A stretch of DNA of 6,368 nucleotides from Prolixibacteraceae bacterium. Lineage in GTDB: Bacteria; Bacteroidota; Bacteroidia; Bacteroidales; Prolixibacteraceae. Within the stretch, counting starts at the first letter, position 1. Each line of letters begins with the position of its first letter. The notes beneath the pieces were generated by a model. That model was not told where the DNA came from and ran no database searches. It worked only from the letters and a program-made list of their open reading frames with translations. Shown one piece after another: positions 1-6,001 of this stretch. The position numbers and the translations under genes were made by a program. The DNA is taken from positions 1 through 6,368 of the forward strand of contig JACMKG010000439.1 of NCBI GenBank assembly GCA_014380255.1. Direction: 5' to 3'.

Positions 1-45
1 AATAATTTTTAAACCCTGCATTCAATCAAATGAAAGAAAGTATAA

Positions 46-91
46 CCGGGCGTTGGAATTCCATCCCTGAACGGGGATAGAATTCTGCCGG
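46..91 (-). terminator. Hairpin downstream of the small exported protein gene, possible terminator
   Basis: Two GAATTC arms (56-61 and 80-85) and ATCCC/GGGAT (63-67 and 74-78) pair around a 6-nt loop, giving 11 base pairs with one C/A mismatch. An outer CCGG/CCGG pair (46-49 and 88-91) could close a further stem across an asymmetric internal loop. It lies about 60 nt beyond the stop codon at 150. Read on the minus strand, the stem is followed by a T-rich stretch (45 down to about 25) that is interrupted by other bases. This would fit a factor-independent terminator, but the T run is imperfect and the role is inferred. Confidence 0.35.
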
Positions 92-149
92 GTTAGATTA
101 GGTTCAACACAATGGGTTGTTCAAGTATTAAAACAGAGGGGACACCTTG

Positions 150-641
150 CTACCTTTTACCGCTTGCCTGTCCGGATGCTGCATCCCTTGGACTTTTCAC
201 ATTAAAGACAATGGTGTTTCCATTAAACTGGTAATTTCCAGATGCAATGGTCAAGGAAGATACTCCCAGTTCTTTGGCTACCGTAGGATCAATGGTGATC
301 GATTTTCTGATGCCATTTTCCTTAATGGCGAATTCATAGGCTCCCCGTTCATTTTTCCCGTTTTCCTGAATGCCTTTGGAAGTCGTGACGTAGAGTTTGC
401 CGTCTTTTAATTCAGCGGTGCCCTGTACAACCTGTACATCTGTACCAGCGTTTACATCCGGGACTGAGCGAAGACTTCCGCCGATGGTAATACTGCAGAT
501 TCCTCTACCGGGGCCGCAATTTCCTTCCGGGGTATGCTTCCCAAATTCAATTTTCAAAGTGATGCCAATGGCTTGAGCATCCAAACTACTGATCCCAAAT
601 GCAAGGATCAATGCCAGCGTAACAAAAGATAATTTTTTCAT
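150..641 (-). CDS. Small exported protein of unknown function
   Basis: This encodes a 163-residue protein that I do not recognise as a named family. Residues 1-24 form a clear Sec signal peptide: MKK, a hydrophobic core (LSFVTLALILAFGI), then a likely signal peptidase I site after LDAQA. The mature part has about 139 residues. Near its N-terminus is a Gly/Cys-rich segment, GNCGPGRGICSI, with Cys42 and Cys49 that could form a disulfide. The remainder alternates short polar and beta-branched stretches, suggesting a small beta-rich domain, and ends in a polar, basic tail. An in-frame ATG 17 codons upstream (692) was rejected because it would put a non-signal-like extension before MKK and lies upstream of the likely transcription start. 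No Shine-Dalgarno is visible. The product is probably periplasmic or secreted. It stands alone, with no co-directional neighbour close by. Confidence 0.75.
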   Translation of the reverse strand: MKKLSFVTLALILAFGISSLDAQAIGITLKIEFGKHTPEGNCGPGRGICSITIGGSLRSVPDVNAGTDVQVVQGTAELKDGKLYVTTSKGIQENGKNERGAYEFAIKENGIRKSITIDPTVAKELGVSSLTIASGNYQFNGNTIVFNVKSPRDAASGQASGKR

Positions 642-689
642 AGAATTTAGTTTTGAGTATTGTTTGGTAATTAAATTTATAATATAAGA

Positions 690-697
690 CAAAGATG
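690..697 (-). promoter_or_regulatory. Candidate -7 box for the small exported protein gene
   Basis: On the minus strand this reads CATCTTTG, one base off the Bacteroidota -7 consensus TAnnTTTG. It would place the transcription start near 683 and give a leader of about 40 nt before the ATG at 641. No convincing TTG -33 element lies at the expected distance, so this is a weak call. Confidence 0.3.
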
Positions 698-1238
698 TCT
701 TCTAATTGTTCGATGCCTAATTAGAAAATTATTTAATGGATAAAATACAGGATAAAAAGCTATAAGGAAGGAATAGATAAAAGGAGCAAGATGGAATATA
801 TCTAGACTTAATAAATATTAAATACCTATATATCAACATTATAAGCTGGTTTTTATTTTTCAGGGTAGTCTAATAGTTAGGTTGAAATAGTTGTAATGCG
901 AAGTGCAAGTCAGTTTGTTGATATATGTTAATGATAAAATAATTCTAATTTGGAAAGATATAATTAGAAAAGTGTTGAAAGAATCCGATAGATTATAAAA
1001 CAGAAGGGAGGATTGTAAATTACCATTATGGTTTTCAGTAAGTTGAAAGACAAATCTGCTATGCTCACAGGATAGCAGCCCTTTGAACTGTCTAGTAATG
1101 AACATGGTTTATGGAATTTTAAATCTGATCCTGATGGAAACTTTGAATATTAAACTATGCTCAACAACGGTTTGGCAAAAGGCCATCTGATCAATCCTCC
1201 TAAAACAATATAAAAGTTCCCAAATTGAGAATTGTTGT
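698..1238. other. AT-rich stretch without an intact gene
   Basis: This stretch between the exported protein gene and the higB promoter is strongly AT-rich and has no reading frame with family-like features on either strand. The minus-strand frame at 860-1105 has an unremarkable composition and no recognisable domain, and I do not accept it as a gene. The right-hand part holds a possible decayed plus-strand frame, listed separately. No tRNA, terminal inverted repeats or CRISPR-type repeats were seen. Confidence 0.5.
1028..1213 (+). pseudogene. Possible decayed reading frame of unknown family
   Basis: One plus-strand frame reads protein-like across two in-frame stops, a TAG at 1073-1075 and a TAA at 1151-1153, and ends at a TAA at 1211-1213. 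Its segments include NEHGLWNFKSDPDGNFEY and then LNNGLAKGHLINPPKTI, which look more like natural protein than random translation. I do not recognise the family. A neighbouring frame (about 990-1038) also reads plausibly, so a frameshift may add an upstream part. It ends about 50 nt before higB. It could equally be chance in AT-rich DNA. Confidence 0.25.
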
Positions 1239-1246
1239 TATCTTTG
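1239..1246 (+). promoter_or_regulatory. Promoter -7 box of higBA
   Basis: The sequence TATCTTTG is a perfect match to the Bacteroidota -7 consensus TAnnTTTG. It lies 19 bp before the higB start codon, so the leader would be only about 12-15 nt. The -33 region has only a near match (GTTCC around 1216-1220), although closer TTG triplets occur at 1225 and 1232. This is the expected place for the higBA operon promoter. Confidence 0.5.
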
Positions 1247-1262
1247 TCATATGATTTCAAAG
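1242..1262. promoter_or_regulatory. Inverted repeat over the higBA start region, possible HigA operator
   Basis: CTTTG (1242-1246) and CAAAG (1258-1262) form an inverted repeat separated by 11 bp. The left arm overlaps the -7 box and the right arm ends just before the higB ATG. The centre holds CATATG. HigA-type antitoxins usually bind such palindromes in their own promoter, so this is a reasonable operator candidate, but it rests on short arms and position only. Confidence 0.3.
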
Positions 1263-1265
1263 TAG

Positions 1266-1562
1266 ATGGAAAGAATATTTGCAAAAAGCACATTACGGGA
1301 ATTCTGGGAAGTGCATGCTGATTCAGAACAATACCTTAAAACCTGGTATGATACTGCAATGGATGCTGATTGGAAGAATCCCGCAGATGTAAAGCAAACG
1401 TATGCAAATGCAAGTATTCTAAAGGACAGTCGGATTGTTTTTAATATTAAAGGCAATTCCTACAGACTGGTAGCTAAATTTAATTTTGAAAAGCAATGGA
1501 TATTTATTCGATTTATTGGAACTCATGCGGAATACGATAAAGTCGATGCAAATGCGATTTAA
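1266..1562 (+). CDS. higB: HigB-type mRNA interferase toxin
   Basis: This is the toxin of a type II toxin-antitoxin pair. It is a RelE-fold protein of the HigB_toxin family (PF09907 type), expected to cleave mRNA on the ribosome until bound by HigA. The 98-residue length is typical of the family. The N-terminal ERIFAKSTLREFWEVHADSE matches the usual HigB opening. The central NIKGNSYRLV (60-69) and the C-terminal IRFIGTHAEYDKVDANAI (81-98) are the family's most conserved blocks and appear complete. The ATG at 1266 gives the standard N-terminus; the ATG at 1251 runs into a stop at once. higA follows after 12 bp in the same direction, the toxin-first order of hig loci. Family membership is read from the sequence; activity is inferred. 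Confidence 0.93.
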   Translation: MERIFAKSTLREFWEVHADSEQYLKTWYDTAMDADWKNPADVKQTYANASILKDSRIVFNIKGNSYRLVAKFNFEKQWIFIRFIGTHAEYDKVDANAI

Positions 1563-1574
1563 AAATAGTGGAAT

Positions 1575-1943
1575 ATGAATATAAAACCTATAAAAACAGA
1601 CGCTGATTATAAAGATGCTTTGAAAAAATTGGAAGTGATCTTTGATGCAGCGGTTGGAACCCCTGAAAGTGATGAAGCTGACATTCTTGGGTTAATAATT
1701 GATGAATATGAAAAGAAGCATTATCGGATTGAAGCACCTGATCCAATTGAAGCGATTAAGATCAGAATGGAAGAGATGCATTTGAAGCAAGTTGACTTGA
1801 TTGGTGCTATTGGAGGAAAAAGCAGGGTTTCCGAGGTTCTAAACAGAAAACGTAAACTTACAGTTGAGATGATTCGAAACTTACATCAAAGATTAAACCT
1901 ATCGCCCAAGCTGTTAATACACGATTATCAATTGAAAAGATAG
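1575..1943 (+). CDS. higA: HigA-type antitoxin and transcriptional repressor
   Basis: This is the 122-residue antitoxin of the pair. It would neutralise HigB by direct binding and, in the complex, repress the shared promoter. Residues 1-55 form the N-terminal region typical of this HigA group, with IKTDADYKDALKKLEVIFDA (6-25), a PESDE turn and the helical ILGLIIDEYEKKHY. Residues 58-115 are a Cro/C1-type helix-turn-helix: KQVDLIGAIG as the second helix, GKSRVSEVLNRKR as the recognition helix, then LTVEMIRNLHQRLNLSPKLLI. The gene is intact and of normal length. It lies 12 bp after higB and is very likely co-transcribed with it. A broken paralogue lies about 225 bp downstream and lacks the part that corresponds to this DNA-binding helix pair. 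Confidence 0.93.
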   Translation: MNIKPIKTDADYKDALKKLEVIFDAAVGTPESDEADILGLIIDEYEKKHYRIEAPDPIEAIKIRMEEMHLKQVDLIGAIGGKSRVSEVLNRKRKLTVEMIRNLHQRLNLSPKLLIHDYQLKR

Positions 1944-2116
1944 ATATAACAATTGGAACACAGGGATTTAATCAACTAAGTCCTGAGAAATAGGGTTTGT
2001 ATGATGTAAATCAATACTATTTTAAAAATACAGAAGGCACCTATGCTTATTTAATGTATGAATCCATGCCTACCAAAAAGGAACGGGCATCAGAGCTCAG
2101 GCTTAGTAATGGTGGA
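1925..2116 (+). pseudogene. Decayed reading frame of unknown family between the two higBA copies
   Basis: One plus-strand frame, out of phase with the end of higA, reads like real protein from within the higA end to about 2113. It includes DITIGTQGFNQLSPEK, an in-frame TAG at 1991-1993, then GLYDVNQYYFKNTEGTYAYL and a Lys/Glu-rich segment ending ASELRLSNG. A TGG-to-TAG change would account for the stop. An ATG at 1997 opens an 82-codon frame, but that frame runs on into the higB and higA remnants, so it is best seen as a chance fusion of debris and not a gene. I do not recognise the family. The composition argues for former coding DNA, but this is not certain. Confidence 0.35.
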
Positions 2117-2365
2117 TTTATTTGCACACATGGAGCGTATGACAATATTGACATTGAAAATAAAAATATGAAGCATAAGGTCATAAAAACAGCGCAAGAG
2201 TATCAATTGGCTTTAAAAAGACTCGAAGTCATTTTTGATGTTTAGCCTGAAACTGCTAATGGCGAAGAATTATTGGGCAATAAATTAAAGTTGTCCTTGG
2301 ATATGATTCGCAAGATTAATAAACGGATGCATATTTCAACAGATGTATTAATCTAAGAGTATTAA
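2117..2365 (+). pseudogene. Decayed second higB-higA copy
   Basis: Residues FICTHGAYDNIDIEN (2117-2161) correspond to the HigB tail FIGTHAEYDKVDANA; the rest of that toxin is gone. At 2168 an ATG starts a HigA-like frame: IKTAQEYQLALKRLEVIFD matches IKTDADYKDALKKLEVIFD of the intact antitoxin. The frame is then broken by TAG at 2243-2245. Beyond it, in the same frame, PETANGEELLG is followed directly by NKLKLSLDMIRKINKRMHIS, which matches residues 90-110 of the intact HigA. About 50 residues are therefore missing in frame, including the linker and most of the helix-turn-helix. A second stop at 2354-2356 sits where the family often has Gln (LIQEY), consistent with CAA to TAA. The copy cannot make a working antitoxin. 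It is clearly divergent from the upstream pair, so it is either an old duplication or an independently acquired hig locus. Confidence 0.8.
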
Positions 2366-2419
2366 ATGACATCTGATTGCATACCCTATTTAGTTCACAG
2401 GTTATTAGTCATTTTAAAA

Positions 2420-2433
2420 TGATCAATTGATCA
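2420..2433. repeat. Perfect 14-bp palindrome
   Basis: TGATCAATTGATCA is perfectly self-complementary. It lies 4 bp beyond the stop codon of the GH20-type remnant and about 55 bp after the decayed higA. A shorter version of its core (TCAATTGA, 3479-3486) occurs 31 bp beyond the stop of the intact GH20 gene. Without a loop it is a poor terminator; a protein-binding site or chance are both possible. Confidence 0.4.
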
Positions 2434-2436
2434 ACC

Positions 2437-2553
2437 CTATTCCACCCCAATCTCATCCCTAAATATCCATACTGGCTCACCTCTAATGGTGAGGCGTGGC
2501 AGTAATTTTACATTCAGGCATTTTATCGGCTTGACCAGAAATCGCCTACAATC
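2437..2553 (-). pseudogene. 3'-end remnant of a GH20/F5-8 domain protein gene
   Basis: The minus strand reads RGEPVWIFRDEIGVE and then TAG. This matches the last residues of the intact hexosaminidase at 3517-5862, EGEPTWIFIDEIAVE and stop. At nucleotide level, 2437-2481 and 3517-3561 agree at 35 of 45 positions by my count. Further upstream in the same frame, PIKCLNVK lines up with PVTASYVK of the intact protein, with about 8 residues missing between the two blocks and probably a small indel. The rest of the gene is absent: beyond about 2553 no similarity is visible. This is the tail of the F5/8 type C domain only, so the original enzyme type cannot be stated; it need not have been a GH20. 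Confidence 0.75.
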
Positions 2554-2671
2554 GGCAACTTTATCATGCCGGCAAATGTTATGCACAAGTGGAAGGGACC
2601 GTTGAGTCCATTTGATAGAGAAGAAGGATTATTAGATTGAGATTGAAATAGGTTAGTTGCCTAAAGAAAAC

Positions 2672-2755
2672 ATGCAATACACCTCCGGGAAAAATTTGGC
2701 TATGTTGGTATTTGTCAACCAGGAAGTGATTAAATATGAAAGCTATGAAAGATAA
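2672..2755 (+). other. Short frame overlapping the cheB start, doubtful
   Basis: A 27-codon frame from ATG 2672 ends at TAA 2753-2755, overlapping the first 20 nt of cheB in another phase. Its translation ends FVNQEVIKYESYER and looks mildly protein-like, but in-frame stops at 2654-2656 and 2633-2635 cut it off from anything upstream. It might be a leader peptide, the tail of a decayed gene, or chance. The remaining sequence from 2554 to 2735 holds no other gene that I can support. Confidence 0.15.
2721..2726 (+). promoter_or_regulatory. Shine-Dalgarno site of cheB
   Basis: AGGAAG lies 9 nt before the ATG at 2736, a normal spacing. It favours that start over the in-frame ATG at 2745. It stands out because the other genes in the window have no recognisable ribosome binding site. 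Confidence 0.5.
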
Positions 2756-3350
2756 GAAACCCAAGGGTGCTGCAAAAGACTTTCCTGTTGTTTGCGTAGG
2801 AGGTTCGGCGGGTGGTCTGGATGCCTATATCCGTTTACTGCAGAATATGCCGGCCGATATGGGTGTTGCTATTGTGATCGTCAATCATTTGAGAACGGTA
2901 GCTACGCTGCTCCACGAGATTTTGCCCCGCTATACAAAGATGCCGGTTGCACTTATCACTGAAAAACTGGACATTCAGCCCAATCGTGTGTATATTATTC
3001 CTGAACAGCGCGATTTGCATGTTCTGGAGGATGAGTTTCGCTTAAAGCCGATATCCAAGCCCAGGGGATGGCCCGATGTGATTACAGTTTTTCTGCGTTC
3101 TATAACCCAGAATTGGGACGGCAAACTTATTGCAGTCATTGTCTCTGGCTATGATGGTGATGGGGCAGCTGCGCTTTGCGGCATAAAAGAAGTCGGGGGC
3201 ATTACCATTGCCCAGAGGCCCGACACTGCCGGGCAGCCGGACATGCCGATGAGCGCGATTGCAAGCGGGTATATAGATTTTATTCTGTCTCCTGAGGATA
3301 TTGCCCGGGAAATTATACGGATTGCACACACTAGTGAAGTGGAACGTTAG
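2736..3350 (+). CDS. cheB: Stand-alone CheB-type protein-glutamate methylesterase domain
   Basis: This encodes 204 residues containing a CheB methylesterase domain (PF01339 type) at about 16-200 and no receiver domain; full chemotaxis CheB proteins have about 350 residues with an N-terminal phospho-receiver. CheB removes methyl groups from glutamates of chemoreceptors. The Ser-His-Asp triad appears complete: Ser24 in GGSAGG, His51 in VNHL (the QHMP-like position) and Asp142 in SGYDGDGAAAL (the GMGxDG position). VYIIPEQRDLHV (85-96) matches the family's VYIAPxxxH block. The usual GMG before the catalytic Asp is GYD here. A solo domain would be unable to respond to CheA phosphorylation by the normal route. 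No receptor, cheR or cheA lies nearby, so the substrate is unknown. It converges on the GH20 gene, with a 166-bp gap that has no clear terminator. The base composition is less AT-rich than the debris on its left. Confidence 0.9.
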   Translation: MKAMKDKKPKGAAKDFPVVCVGGSAGGLDAYIRLLQNMPADMGVAIVIVNHLRTVATLLHEILPRYTKMPVALITEKLDIQPNRVYIIPEQRDLHVLEDEFRLKPISKPRGWPDVITVFLRSITQNWDGKLIAVIVSGYDGDGAAALCGIKEVGGITIAQRPDTAGQPDMPMSAIASGYIDFILSPEDIAREIIRIAHTSEVER

Positions 3351-3516
3351 TACTCATTTTTGTATGCTTGCTAGCAATTCGTATAAGCCAAATCGCAAAG
3401 CAAAAGTTGCAAAAGCCTGTAACGACATCACGTATTTTTGCCTGTTGAGAAGAGTCAGTTATCTCTTATAAATATAAATCAATTGACTATTGGCCATCAT
3501 TCATTCCTCCCTTCTC

Positions 3517-5862
3517 TTATTCCACCGCAATCTCATCAATAAAGATCCAGGTTGGTTCTCCTTCACCGAGGTAGCCTGCCGGTACCGTGCCCACGTTGTG
3601 AGCTATTATTTTGACATAGCTGGCCGTTACCGGTACGATAGTGGCTGCATAGTTTTTTAACAGGATACTGGAAGAGGGGGAATCAGTCTCATTGTTCACT
3701 TCTGTTACCTTCTGGAACTGAATGCCATCGGATGAGACAAAGTATTCGATCTTCTGAGGGGAATAAATCCGGGCCCCGATATTAAGCAACGATCCCACTG
3801 AAATACGCTTTATCTCCACAGTATCTTTCAGGTCAACGATCACCTCCATTTGTTTGCCAAGCCATCCTTGCCACTGGGTGCTGGTATGCTCCGTGCTTCC
3901 GCGCACCCCGTTGGTCAGGGTAATCTCACCCGAGCCCGGGTAACTGTCATGAGGGGGCACCAGGTGTTTAACCGGTTTAAAGGAGGCTAAATTGATGTTG
4001 AAATACCGGGTCATGCTTTGTTCTGCTGGCTGCCCGTTGATAAAAGTGGCTGCCTTGAGGGCGGTGGTCCTGTTAATCACAAAAGGTTCAGCATAAATAG
4101 TGGATAGGGTAGTGGGTTCGCTCCCATCCAGGGTATAATGAATCTCGGCCCTGTCGAGTTCACTGCTGAGCCTGATTTCAATGTTTCTCTCATCGGGGTT
4201 CACAAAAGTGGTGGATGATACTTTGTAGGCGCTTTTGGCATAGTTGATCCCTGCCTGGTCGTATCGTTTCATAAACTGCTGAAGCCTGCGCGAGAAGTCT
4301 TCCCAGCTGCGCGTTTCCTTTGGGCTCCACAATACCTCAGCCATCGCTGCCAGGCGTGGGAAAGTCATGTACTCGGCATGTTTGATGTCACCTATGTATT
4401 CGGTCCACAGGTTGGCCTGTCCGCCCAGGATGTGTTTGGCAGCCTCGGGGCTTAAGCCTTCGGGCAGGGGATTGAAATTATACACTTTGCTCAATGGCAG
4501 GTAACCTCCAATGGCCAGAGGTTCCTGATCCTTGGGACCCTGGTAAAAGTCGATGTAGCAATAGTCGGTAGGGGTCATCACCACATCGTGACCCTCGTTG
4601 GCAGCTTCAATGCCTCCCTGAAATCCACGCCAGCTCATTACAGTAGCCTGTTCTGGCAGTCCCCCTTCAATGATCTCATCCCACCCAAGCAGGATCTTAC
4701 CTTTGGAAGCGACGAACTTCTCGATGCGCTTGATGAAATAGCTCTGCAATTCACCCACATTCTTCAGGCCTTCGGTTTTGATACGCTTTTGGCACAACGG
4801 GCATTTTTCCCATTCCGTCTTGGTAGCCTCATCGCCCCCGATGTGGATGTATTTGGAAGGGAAAAGGTCAATCACTTCCGTCAGCACATCTTCCATGAAC
4901 TGAAAGGTGGTATCCTTGCCCGCGCAAAGGATATCAGTAATGGGCCATACGCCTCCGGGCAATACGGTAAAAGGACCTCCTGTGCAAGAAAGGTGAGGGT
5001 AGGCGGCCAGTGCTGCAGTTACATGGGCAGGCATCTCGATTTCGGGCACAATGGTGATATAACGGCTCTGGGCATAGGCAATCATCTCCTTGAGGTCTTC
5101 CTGGGTGTAGAATCCCCCGTATGTGGCCTTTTCGCCCTCCTGCTGTTTGGGGCGCGAATTCCAGTGTTTGTCTTCATGATTTACCCGCCAGGCGCCTACT
5201 TCAGTAAGCCTGGGATATTTCTTGATCTCCATGCGCCATCCCTGGTCGTCGGTCAGGTGCAGATGAAGGGTGTTTATTTTATGAAGGGCCAGGTTGTCAA
5301 TCATCCGCATCACCTCTTCCTTGGTGAAGAAATGGCGGGCCACATCGAACATATAACCGCGCCATTTGAAGGCGGGCTGGTCAGAGATGCTAATCTCGGG
5401 TACGATCCATTTTACGTTATCCTGTTTTATGGAGCTTTCAATTTCCAGGGGCATTAACTGGCGAAGGGTCTGCAGGGCATAGAAGAAGCCGGCCGGGCGT
5501 GCAGCCTCGATCTCGATACCCTGGGGCGATACATTCAGGCGGTAAGCTTCGGGTCCCATCATAGGCTCGGTTCTGAAATAGACCTGGTTGGCGCCTTCAT
5601 CGCCTCCCACGATTGTTTTTAGTTTCCATCCCGAGGCCTTTTGCAGCCGATCGGCAAATTGCATGGCAATTATCTTCTGATCCACATTTTCAACCACCAG
5701 CTTGGTGCTCTTTTTGAATCGGAAGGAAGATTCACCCAGCATGATTTTCTGTGGTTGTGGAATAAGCGTAAGGTCACTTCCGGTAAAGGTTTTATCGGTT
5801 TTGCACCCTGGACATACAGATGCAACGGCCCAAATCAGCAAGGTGAATAATACTTTTTTCAT
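3517..5862 (-). CDS. Exported GH20 beta-N-acetylhexosaminidase with F5/8 type C domain
   Basis: The 781-residue enzyme is expected to remove terminal GlcNAc or GalNAc from glycans by substrate-assisted catalysis. Numbering from the ATG at 5862: residues 1-20 are a lipoprotein-type signal (MKKVLFTLLIWAVASVCPGC, Cys20 the likely lipidated residue, although the lipobox is not ideal). Residues about 32-140 are the GH20b N-terminal domain (LIPQPQKI onward). Residues about 165-515 are the catalytic barrel, with WRGYMFDVARHFF, LHLTDDQGWR, EIEMPAH and HIGGDEA, in which Asp344-Glu345 is the catalytic pair; LLGWDEI and GGQANLWTEYI follow. Residues about 555-620 form the chitobiase C-terminal-type domain (IHYTLDGSEPT). 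Residues about 645-781 are an F5/8 type C (discoidin-like) module that may bind glycan. An ATG 20 codons upstream (5922) was rejected because the signal starts here and the likely promoter abuts it; ATG 5865 is equally possible. All key residues are present. It is probably a surface or periplasmic lipoprotein. Confidence 0.94.
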   Translation of the reverse strand: MKKVLFTLLIWAVASVCPGCKTDKTFTGSDLTLIPQPQKIMLGESSFRFKKSTKLVVENVDQKIIAMQFADRLQKASGWKLKTIVGGDEGANQVYFRTEPMMGPEAYRLNVSPQGIEIEAARPAGFFYALQTLRQLMPLEIESSIKQDNVKWIVPEISISDQPAFKWRGYMFDVARHFFTKEEVMRMIDNLALHKINTLHLHLTDDQGWRMEIKKYPRLTEVGAWRVNHEDKHWNSRPKQQEGEKATYGGFYTQEDLKEMIAYAQSRYITIVPEIEMPAHVTAALAAYPHLSCTGGPFTVLPGGVWPITDILCAGKDTTFQFMEDVLTEVIDLFPSKYIHIGGDEATKTEWEKCPLCQKRIKTEGLKNVGELQSYFIKRIEKFVASKGKILLGWDEIIEGGLPEQATVMSWRGFQGGIEAANEGHDVVMTPTDYCYIDFYQGPKDQEPLAIGGYLPLSKVYNFNPLPEGLSPEAAKHILGGQANLWTEYIGDIKHAEYMTFPRLAAMAEVLWSPKETRSWEDFSRRLQQFMKRYDQAGINYAKSAYKVSSTTFVNPDERNIEIRLSSELDRAEIHYTLDGSEPTTLSTIYAEPFVINRTTALKAATFINGQPAEQSMTRYFNINLASFKPVKHLVPPHDSYPGSGEITLTNGVRGSTEHTSTQWQGWLGKQMEVIVDLKDTVEIKRISVGSLLNIGARIYSPQKIEYFVSSDGIQFQKVTEVNNETDSPSSSILLKNYAATIVPVTASYVKIIAHNVGTVPAGYLGEGEPTWIFIDEIAVE

Positions 5863-5926
5863 CATTTGGTTGGTTAGTTTCCCTTCGTTTGGATCCACTT
5901 TGGGAAAGCAATTAATAATCACTTTC

Positions 5927-5954
5927 TAAAACTAAGCAAGTGATGCATTTTCAA
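5927..5954 (-). promoter_or_regulatory. Candidate promoter of the GH20 gene
   Basis: On the minus strand TTG (5954-5952) is followed after 17 bp by TAGTTTTA (5934-5927), one base off the Bacteroidota -7 consensus TAnnTTTG. Transcription would begin near 5920, giving a leader of about 55 nt before the start codon at 5862/5865. That start of transcription makes an upstream translation start at 5922 implausible. Confidence 0.45.
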
Positions 5955-6001
5955 TTGCCAAGATAATATTTTATATCTAATTATGAAAGGGAATTTTATT
6001 T

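Noticed and set aside
147..410. 87-codon plus-strand frame
   Set aside because: It is antisense to the exported protein gene, which has a signal peptide and sensible composition; this frame does not.
860..1105. 81-codon minus-strand frame
   Set aside because: It sits in an AT-rich stretch and has no domain-like features and no promoter or ribosome site. The opposite strand reads more like former protein at its right-hand end.
1997..2245. 82-codon plus-strand frame taken as a gene
   Set aside because: It is a chance fusion of an unknown remnant, a HigB tail and the first 25 codons of a broken HigA, ending at a nonsense codon. The HigA similarity resumes in frame after the stop.
870..2660. 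Integron cassette array, suggested by a toxin-antitoxin pair among small fragments and GTTRRRY-like words
   Set aside because: No paired RYYYAAC/GTTRRRY sites in attC arrangement were found, no integrase is present, and the remnants lie on both strands.
2579..2764. 61-codon minus-strand frame before cheB
   Set aside because: It overlaps the cheB start and its ribosome site on the other strand and shows no family features.
3450..3467. AAGAG/CTCTT hairpin between cheB and the GH20 gene as a two-way terminator
   Set aside because: The stem has only 5 bp with an 8-nt loop and lacks a T run, so it is too weak to call.
4588..5457. 289-codon open frame on the plus strand
   Set aside because: It lies wholly antisense within the GH20 gene, whose motifs and catalytic pair are clear. 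The translation has no recognisable domain; the long frame comes from the codon bias of the real gene.
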